Under the pieces are notes generated by a model that was given only the letters and a program-made list of their open reading frames with translations, made no database searches and was not told the DNA's origin. DNA of 13,198 nucleotides from Chitinophagaceae bacterium. Its GTDB lineage: Bacteria > Bacteroidota > Bacteroidia > Chitinophagales > Chitinophagaceae. A program made the position numbers and the translations under genes. Below are positions 7,211 through 13,198 of the stretch, one piece after another. Position 1 is the first letter of the stretch, and each line of letters starts with the position of its first letter. The stretch spans positions 1 to 13,198 of the forward strand of contig CANKNL010000059.1 of the NCBI GenBank assembly GCA_947483345.1. The letters run 5' to 3'.

Positions 7211-7218
7211 TAACTTTG
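7211..7218 (+). promoter_or_regulatory. -7 element for ribBA
   Basis: TAACTTTG matches TAnnTTTG fully and lies 17 bases before the ATG at 7236. No TTTG is found at the 19-base spacing upstream. A start near 7224 would leave a leader of only about 12 nt, too short for any riboswitch. A further GTTAAC (7209-7214) overlaps this element. Confidence 0.5.
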
Positions 7219-7235
7219 CATACAATTTTAAAACT

Positions 7236-8438
7236 ATGTTAGACCGTATTGAAGATGCTATTGAAGATATAAAGAAGGGTAAATTAATTATTGTTGTAGA
7301 TGATGAGGATAGAGAAAATGAGGGTGATTTTATTACTGCTGCCGAAAATGCCACGCCCGAAGTGATCAATTTTATGAGTACTTATGGCAGGGGTTTGATC
7401 TGTGCTGCAATAACGGATGAACGCTGTTTGGAACTGGGCCTGCAACCCATGGTAACAGACAATACATCCCTGCATGAAACGGCCTTTACAGTAAGCATCG
7501 ATTTGCTTGGAGAGGGCTGTACAACGGGCATTTCGGCTCATGACAGGTCTAAAACGGTTAAGGCATTGATTAACCCAAACACCCGGGCTCAGGACCTGGG
7601 AAGGCCAGGACATATTTTTCCATTACGTGCTAAAAAAGGCGGTGTTTTAAGGCGTTCGGGACATACCGAAGCGACCATTGATATGGCTCGTTTAGCCGGA
7701 TTTGAGCCTGCCGGCGTATTGGTTGAAATCATGAATGAAGATGGCAGCATGGCCCGCCTGCCTCAGCTTAAAGACATTGCTGCCAAGTTTGATTTAAAAC
7801 TGATTTCAATAAAGGATCTCATCGCCTACCGGTTAGAGCAGGAATCTTTAATTAAAGAAGAAGTACGCGTTCAAATGCCTACAAAGTACGGCAGTTTTGA
7901 ATTGATCGCCTTTGAACAGATCAATACCGGCGACATACACCTGGCTCTTAAAAAAGGGCAGTGGCATAAAGACGAACCGGTACTGGTAAGGGTTCACAGC
8001 AGTTGTATGACGGGCGATATTTTAGGCTCATTGCGCTGCGATTGCGGAGACCAGTTGCATCATGCCCTTAAAATGGTGGAAGCTGCCGGAAAAGGGGTGG
8101 TACTTTATATGAACCAGGAAGGCCGCGGTATTGGTTTATTGAATAAACTGAAGGCTTATAAATTGCAGGAACAGGGCAGGGATACTGTGGAAGCCAACCT
8201 GGAACTGGGTTTTGAAATGGATATCAGAGATTATGGCGTGGGGGCCCAGATCTTACGCCACCTGGGTGTTTGTAAAATGAAACTGATGAGTAATAATCCC
8301 CGCAAACGTGCCGGATTATTAGGCTACGGACTGGAAGTTGTAGAAAATGTGCAGATTGAAATGGCTTCTAATCCGCATAATGAAAAATACCTGCAGACAA
8401 AAAAAGATAAGATGGGGCACGAAATCATGAGGGGCTGA
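7236..8438 (+). CDS. ribBA: Bifunctional 3,4-dihydroxy-2-butanone-4-phosphate synthase / GTP cyclohydrolase II
   Basis: This 400-residue protein feeds both branches of riboflavin synthesis. The N-terminal RibB part (about 1-203) turns ribulose 5-phosphate into dihydroxybutanone phosphate plus formate. It shows DDEDRENEGD at 22-31 (Mg-binding acids), TTGISAHDRSKT at 96-107, the RPGHIFPL motif at 123-130, SGHTEATIDMARLAG at 141-155 with the catalytic histidine, and E164 in VEIMNEDG. The C-terminal RibA part (about 207-400) opens GTP to the diaminopyrimidine. It has zinc ligands C257, C268 and C270, the NQEGRGIGL loop at 293-301, AYKLQEQG-DTVEAN, and SNNPRK at 352-357. The C-terminal NPHNEKYLQTKKDKMGH is typical. 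Both halves look complete. No other rib gene is adjacent, and no FMN riboswitch is seen, so control may be constitutive or by an unknown factor. Confidence 0.97.
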   Translation: MLDRIEDAIEDIKKGKLIIVVDDEDRENEGDFITAAENATPEVINFMSTYGRGLICAAITDERCLELGLQPMVTDNTSLHETAFTVSIDLLGEGCTTGISAHDRSKTVKALINPNTRAQDLGRPGHIFPLRAKKGGVLRRSGHTEATIDMARLAGFEPAGVLVEIMNEDGSMARLPQLKDIAAKFDLKLISIKDLIAYRLEQESLIKEEVRVQMPTKYGSFELIAFEQINTGDIHLALKKGQWHKDEPVLVRVHSSCMTGDILGSLRCDCGDQLHHALKMVEAAGKGVVLYMNQEGRGIGLLNKLKAYKLQEQGRDTVEANLELGFEMDIRDYGVGAQILRHLGVCKMKLMSNNPRKRAGLLGYGLEVVENVQIEMASNPHNEKYLQTKKDKMGHEIMRG

Positions 8439-8533
8439 GGGCGTCTTGAGTTTGGAGCCAGGAACACTTAGTAAACAACATGATGCCTGATAGGCAGACT
8501 TGCCATTCCTAAAAAAATACAGGGGATTACAGG

Positions 8534-11500
8534 TCAGGGTTTTTTGATCTTTTTCTTTTTACGTTCTTCACGATTAAGAATTCTTTCTGCTTTGGTAAAT
8601 TTGTCAAAATCCTTTGCATAACTAAGGCGTAAACCGGTGCGGTTGCGTTGGCCAAGTGTAGCATCTACCACCGTTCTGTTGAACCCCACGATTCTTAATT
8701 TACCATCTTTGGTTAAAATATATTCAACCGTTATATCCGGTGTAAGTAAAACGTTGGTATTGCGGGCCTGTAAAATATAAGGGTTATTATAATCAATATT
8801 GCCGCCCAGCGAAACAACTAAACGGCCATTTATATAGCTCTTTTTAAAGCCGAAATTTCCGGATGCTTCCAGTGCATTAATAAGCTCGGTACTGGTTAAA
8901 TTGTAGTTTGAGTTAAAACTGATGTAAGGGGTTAGGGTTGGGTCTTTAAACAACTTTTGAAAAACCTTGATGAGCTGGTTGCTTAAAAATCCTGAAATAA
9001 CCTGGCCCGCTGTACCCGATAAAAAAGAAGCCGTGGAGGCCCCAAAACCGCCGTTATTATCATTGATGAAACTGTTAAACAGCAATAGGGAAGCAACCTG
9101 GCGGTTTTGCTCATTTTCATCTTTGGAAAACTTCTTCAGGTTTTCAAGTAATACGGGGTCTTTTGAATAATCCGTCTGTTGATTTTCCGGAATTTCAAAT
9201 TCAAAACTTATTTTAGGCGCTTTTAAGGTATTGGCAAGATGGGCAATAATATTTAAATTAGATTTTAGCTGAAACTTCCCCCTGCTGGTTGCCAGACTGC
9301 TAAAATCTACATTGCGTGCGAGGTATTCTGCATCAATATTTATCTGGGCTTCATAAGGATCGCCATTCCAGGTTATTGAACCTTTCTTTATGGTAAAATA
9401 TTTTTGTAAAAAAGTTTGGAAATTAAACTTGTACTCACCATCGGTAATATCATATTTACCACGCATGGTTAAAGGCTCTTTGGAGCCTACAGTAATATTT
9501 AATAAACCATTGCCCCGTCCTTTTATAATATCACCGGTCACGTCATCCAGTATCACATCTATTTTACAGGCCGGATTGGCAGTTAAATTCATCGTGACCA
9601 GAAAATTGGTTTCCTGTTTGTTCTTAAAATCATCTTCCATCTTACTGCCATACTGAACAAAATCAATATAATCGATCTTGCCGTATTCCTGGCTGCCGCT
9701 GCTGGTGGGTATAAATATATGGCTGCTGTCCACTGCCGAAGGCTCGCCTGTAATATTCATGCGCATATCCGTAACCGGTCCGTTTAAGGTCATTAAGGCC
9801 TTGCCAATAACTTTGCCGTAAAACTGACTGTTATCTTTTTTAGTTGTATTTAATAACAGCATTTTACCGGTTTCAAAATGAATGTCATTAAATCTGAAAT
9901 CATCAAAAAATTGATGCTGTAATTTTCCCCCCGCTGTGCCTGTGTTATTTAACGTGTCTTTTAATTGCATCCTCCCAAAATCAATTTCATCAGGATTGAA
10001 GCGGATCGTTTCATTGCTAAATTTATATTTACATTGTGTATACATCACGTTCAGTTCGCCTTCGGTGATGTTTACCGTTCCGGTTACATATCTGTGATGA
10101 GGGCCGCCATAAACGTTTAAATCACTGGTTGCGTTTCCTGACATGTGGTTGAAAATGCCACCCAGGTAATTATCTAAAATACTGATGTCGAACTTATCTG
10201 CATGAAAAGCCAGTTTCATCTGATTTTCTGTAGTGTCGTTAAAATTATATTGGCCATCTATATTAAATTGATAAAGTTTACCAACCACAATGCCTTTTGT
10301 TGTGATCAATCCGGTGGTTCTGTTTACATCGCCGGTGAGTTGTACCGTGCCAATTTCTTTATTATCCAATCTGAATGACTCGGCCGTTGCATCAAATTCA
10401 ATGATCTGTTCTCCAAAGGGGTCCTTTAATTTAATGATACCGGTCAACAGGCCTTCAAGCCTAGGTTGCTTAAAAAAGAGGGGTGTAAAATCATTGATGC
10501 TAACCGTTTTTAATTTTGCGATCAGATTCGTTTGTTTGGTCAGTGCATCAGGTTCAGTAGAAATAACGATCTCCTGGTTGCCTTGTGTAAACCGTACATC
10601 ATTGGCTTCTATGAAGGATTTGCGCAGGGTGATCTCACCGTCCTTGGCGAGGTCCCATTTTTTATCATTCAAAATAAATGAGGATGGGAAAAGATGGATT
10701 TTAACGCCATCGGAATAGGTTTGTACCCGGGCATTTAACTGGGCGTCACTTAAAGTTTTACTGGCACTTGTGGATAACTGAATATTTGAAATGTCATTTT
10801 TTGAGTTCAGAATTAATTGGGTATTGGGAAAGTTAAGACTGTCGGTAATGGCAACATTCTTTACGGTAATGCTCGTATTTAAACTGTCGAGATTCCCTTT
10901 GCCTGTTAAAAAAATGTGTTCAAATTTTTTACCATCATAGCTGAATTGAGGTACAGTGGCCTGTATGTTAAATTCATTTTCAGCCAATTTTAAATTGCCT
11001 GAAAAAACAGCATTGTCAAATCCGGTTAACCGCTCATCAAATAACTTTACATAGTCATCAACCTGTTTTGTTTTGATCAGGAAAGAAAAATCCTGGTCAC
11101 CGATATCAATGGTTGGCTTTTCGAAATAAGATGGGTAGTAGCGGTTAAGAAAAACGTTAAACGCTTCTGGTAGTTCCAGTATTTTAAAACGGCCGGTTAA
11201 ATGACCTTCCAGTTCATTAGATTGAACAGACAGGATTTTATTTTCGCCCTCAATAAAAGAGTTGAGTGATAGATAATCAAATGACAGCTTCGTGCTGTCG
11301 TGCCTCAAACTGGCGTTATACATTTTTGCCGCGCCTAAAAAATTGTCAATATCGGTACCGGTAAAATTAACATTTGCCTGCCCGGATAAAATTAAATTTC
11401 TTTTCGAAAAATGTAAGGCCTGTAAATTTGCTTTTTGCAGATCGGCATCAAAATTAAATTTACTGGAATCGCCTGCAAGGCTGATAGAGCCGTTTAGATC

Positions 11501-13198
11501 ATGAATAACCAGGTTGGGGTCATCCATATCTAGATGGCCGGTAAAAAGGTTTTTAACAAAGCTGCCTTTTAAGGTGATATGTTGATAGGGGTATCCCGAA
11601 AACTCAAGGCTATGAATGACGCCATCGAAATCAGCACGCAAAGCCTCCAATGTAAAACCACTTCCTTTTACCCGGCCATTCAATGCAATGTTGCCTAATT
11701 GGCGGTTATTGAATAAGGGGCCCAGGTTTAAGCCTGCCGAAGCTATTTTACCTGAGTAACTTGCCTGTTGATGTTCGGGCAATTTCATATTTATATCGGC
11801 ATTAAAATTACCCAGTCCGGTGTTAAAATTACCATAGGCTACAAAATCTTTTATAAAACCTGTAAAGTTGCCTTTAAAACGGATACGGCCGAGGGTATTT
11901 AAATGAATTTTATTAATGGTTTTTAAATAGGGGATCAGGGTAACGATATCGGTATAATTGGTTTGCAGATCACGCGACCTGAAGTCTATAAAAGTGCTGT
12001 AAATATCTGGTAACCCCTTTAAAGAAATATCTCCGGTTACCGTTGTGTTATTACTTTTTAATGTAAAATTTTCGGCAGTCAAATTGTCAATAGGGCCTTC
12101 TGCATGTCCGTTAAAATAAATGAGGCGGTTCCATGATTTTAATTCGGGAGCAAAAAAAGCGATATCGTCGCTGTGAATTTTGCTGTTAACAAACCGGCCT
12201 TCTAAACGGATACTGTGCAAAAAATCACTCATGTCGGCATTGAAATTTTTATACGTCATCGTATAATAATTGCCGATCCTGCTTTTGTTGGTGAGGATGT
12301 CGAGGTCATTGAACGCCATCATGGTGGGTGTTACTTTCATAACGGCAAGCAGTTGCTTTACCTCAAAACCATTTTTTTCTTTGGTTGATAATTTTACAGT
12401 TGTGGTGATTGTGTCTTTTAAAAAACGGACATTGTTCAATTCGCCATTGATGTCTGCAAACACAAAGTGCATCCCGTCAAATTGGTTCGTGTATGGGGCC
12501 CGGTCAGTCTCTCTTTCATTACTAAAACTGCCATTTTTTAAAATGATTTTAGCAACGCTAAGCGCCCATCCGTCTGTATTCCATTGTAATTGTCCTGAAT
12601 CAGATTTGATTACAGGCTTCTGTAGTTTTAAGGCTGCCGATTTGTTTTTGCCGGTATAATCTGCCAAATGAAAAACCGGATCTTCCAGATTGATCTGATG
12701 AATGGAGATCTGTTTTTTGGTGAGGTCGATATCATCTGCTGTGAGGTACAATGCTTTAACAGAGCCTGTCATGTCCTGGCCTATCCATTTATCGGTACTG
12801 TTAAAACGGATGTTTTTGATGTCAAGTATTTTAAGATCGATTTGTATATCGCCCGAAGATGTTGTATTTTTTTTTGAGCCCGAAAAATAGTTGGTCAGAA
12901 ATTGATAATTCCAAACGGAATCAGTACGGGTTAAATTAATAACGGCATCGGATAATCCAATATAGTTAAGAACCGGTTTTGTTTTAAAGAAAAACCAGTC
13001 GGTGATGTTTATTTTAAGCGCACCGGCATACAATAAGCTGTCTTTATTTTGGTCTTCAATGAACACGCCTTCTAACTGTATTTTATTAAACAAGCTAAAG
13101 TCAACATGTTTAACCGCCACCTTGGTTTTTAATTCATTTGATAAAATCCGGGTGGCTTTATTAACCAGCCAGTTTTGTACAGGGCTGATATGAATAAC
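8534..13198 (-). CDS. tamB: TamB-like translocation/assembly module protein (AsmA-like), N-terminus beyond window
   Basis: The frame runs from the right edge to a TGA at 8534-8536 and encodes 1554 visible residues. The GTG at 13120 is not the true start. The 26 codons before it (ending NKATRILSNELKTK) continue the AsmA-like opening into VAVKHVDFSLFNKIQLEGVFIED. Only the start and the expected N-terminal membrane anchor are missing. The long middle part is a repetitive series of short beta-strands with weak repeats such as G-x-I/L-x-L-K. This fits the hydrophobic-groove beta-taco of TamB/AsmA proteins, which bridge the periplasm and are linked to outer-membrane protein assembly and phospholipid transport. 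The C-terminal TamB domain (PF04357, about the last 450 residues) shows ITDGEYKFNFQTFLQKYFTIKKGSI-type strands, then WNGDPYEAQINIDAEY, and ends with a lysine-rich tail. It converges on ribBA with 95 bp between them. Confidence 0.93.
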   Translation of the reverse strand, partial: VIHISPVQNWLVNKATRILSNELKTKVAVKHVDFSLFNKIQLEGVFIEDQNKDSLLYAGALKINITDWFFFKTKPVLNYIGLSDAVINLTRTDSVWNYQFLTNYFSGSKKNTTSSGDIQIDLKILDIKNIRFNSTDKWIGQDMTGSVKALYLTADDIDLTKKQISIHQINLEDPVFHLADYTGKNKSAALKLQKPVIKSDSGQLQWNTDGWALSVAKIILKNGSFSNERETDRAPYTNQFDGMHFVFADINGELNNVRFLKDTITTTVKLSTKEKNGFEVKQLLAVMKVTPTMMAFNDLDILTNKSRIGNYYTMTYKNFNADMSDFLHSIRLEGRFVNSKIHSDDIAFFAPELKSWNRLIYFNGHAEGPIDNLTAENFTLKSNNTTVTGDISLKGLPDIYSTFIDFRSRDLQTNYTDIVTLIPYLKTINKIHLNTLGRIRFKGNFTGFIKDFVAYGNFNTGLGNFNADINMKLPEHQQASYSGKIASAGLNLGPLFNNRQLGNIALNGRVKGSGFTLEALRADFDGVIHSLEFSGYPYQHITLKGSFVKNLFTGHLDMDDPNLVIHDLNGSISLAGDSSKFNFDADLQKANLQALHFSKRNLILSGQANVNFTGTDIDNFLGAAKMYNASLRHDSTKLSFDYLSLNSFIEGENKILSVQSNELEGHLTGRFKILELPEAFNVFLNRYYPSYFEKPTIDIGDQDFSFLIKTKQVDDYVKLFDERLTGFDNAVFSGNLKLAENEFNIQATVPQFSYDGKKFEHIFLTGKGNLDSLNTSITVKNVAITDSLNFPNTQLILNSKNDISNIQLSTSASKTLSDAQLNARVQTYSDGVKIHLFPSSFILNDKKWDLAKDGEITLRKSFIEANDVRFTQGNQEIVISTEPDALTKQTNLIAKLKTVSINDFTPLFFKQPRLEGLLTGIIKLKDPFGEQIIEFDATAESFRLDNKEIGTVQLTGDVNRTTGLITTKGIVVGKLYQFNIDGQYNFNDTTENQMKLAFHADKFDISILDNYLGGIFNHMSGNATSDLNVYGGPHHRYVTGTVNITEGELNVMYTQCKYKFSNETIRFNPDEIDFGRMQLKDTLNNTGTAGGKLQHQFFDDFRFNDIHFETGKMLLLNTTKKDNSQFYGKVIGKALMTLNGPVTDMRMNITGEPSAVDSSHIFIPTSSGSQEYGKIDYIDFVQYGSKMEDDFKNKQETNFLVTMNLTANPACKIDVILDDVTGDIIKGRGNGLLNITVGSKEPLTMRGKYDITDGEYKFNFQTFLQKYFTIKKGSITWNGDPYEAQINIDAEYLARNVDFSSLATSRGKFQLKSNLNIIAHLANTLKAPKISFEFEIPENQQTDYSKDPVLLENLKKFSKDENEQNRQVASLLLFNSFINDNNGGFGASTASFLSGTAGQVISGFLSNQLIKVFQKLFKDPTLTPYISFNSNYNLTSTELINALEASGNFGFKKSYINGRLVVSLGGNIDYNNPYILQARNTNVLLTPDITVEYILTKDGKLRIVGFNRTVVDATLGQRNRTGLRLSYAKDFDKFTKAERILNREERKKKKIKKP

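Larger units (their letters stand above)
6849..7235. other. Divergent intergenic region between the receptor and ribBA
   Basis: No coding sequence is visible in these 387 bp. It holds a weak -7-like TTTCTTTG on the - strand (overlapping 6846-6853) for the receptor and a good -7 element for ribBA near its right end. Two copies of CTGTTAAC followed by TTAAC lie at 6872-6889 and 6941-6959. There is an imperfect hairpin at 7036-7064 (GCCTTGCA/TGCAGGC with one bulged base) and a short palindrome ATAGGAGCCTAT at 7076-7087. None matches an RNA family I recognise, and the conserved blocks of an FMN riboswitch are not present. Confidence 0.6.

Noticed and set aside
6849..7235. Possible FMN riboswitch upstream of ribBA
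   Set aside because: The conserved RFN blocks are not present, and the best promoter leaves only about 12 nt of leader.
8484..8496. Hairpin TGCCT-GAT-AGGCA as a ribBA terminator
   Set aside because: The stem is only 5 bp with a 3-nt loop and no T-run follows directly; no convincing terminator is seen between ribBA and tamB.
10290..10718. 142-residue open frame on the + strand inside tamB
   Set aside because: It is antisense to a firmly coding frame, with no domain, promoter or plausible composition; the same holds for the open frames at 12270-12659 and 9390-9656.
1..13198. CRISPR array, insertion sequence, integrase or tRNA-associated attachment site
   Set aside because: No regularly spaced repeats, transposase-like frames or duplicated tRNA 3' end were found.

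Overview
The window is AT-rich and has the marks of a Bacteroidota chromosome. Promoters match the TTTG / TAnnTTTG consensus of that phylum, Shine-Dalgarno sequences are weak or absent, and there is a large TonB-dependent receptor with an N-terminal carboxypeptidase-regulatory-like domain. RibB and RibA are fused, and there is a Bacteroidota-type TamB. Placement near Chitinophagales or Sphingobacteriales is an impression from protein style, not shown by the sequence. I see no insertion sequence, phage gene, CRISPR array or sign of recent transfer.

Left edge (1-390): the last 47 codons of a GMC-family FAD oxidoreductase on the + strand, converging on a tRNA-Arg(ACG) gene on the - strand. The tRNA has its own terminator hairpin and a textbook Bacteroidota promoter (TTTG-N19-TATCTTTG) that abuts the stop codon of the next gene.

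390-3478: the most interesting part. A two-gene - strand operon encodes an ATP-grasp ligase (first) and a YbdK/COG2170 carboxylate-amine ligase of the glutamate-cysteine ligase superfamily (second), 6 bp apart. A divergent alpha/beta-hydrolase esterase (Esterase D/Fes type) lies next to them. Two ATP-dependent amide-forming enzymes of the GshA-like and GshB-like superfamilies plus a hydrolase suggest a pathway making and trimming a small peptide or amide metabolite of unknown identity. The esterase has an EF-hand-like calcium loop just after its presumed catalytic aspartate.

3479-6848: a perfect 38-bp palindrome forms a bidirectional terminator between the esterase and a solitary Oar-like TonB-dependent receptor on the - strand. 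No SusD partner is next to it.

6849-8533: a 387-bp divergent intergenic region with repeated CTGTTAAC motifs, then ribBA (+), the bifunctional enzyme that starts both branches of riboflavin synthesis. It has its own near-start promoter and no recognisable FMN riboswitch.

8534-13198: a very large TamB/AsmA-like envelope protein on the - strand. Its reading frame runs off the right edge, so its N-terminal membrane anchor is outside the window.

Apart from the ligase/ligase/esterase group, the genes look like independent housekeeping or envelope units with their own promoters and terminators.
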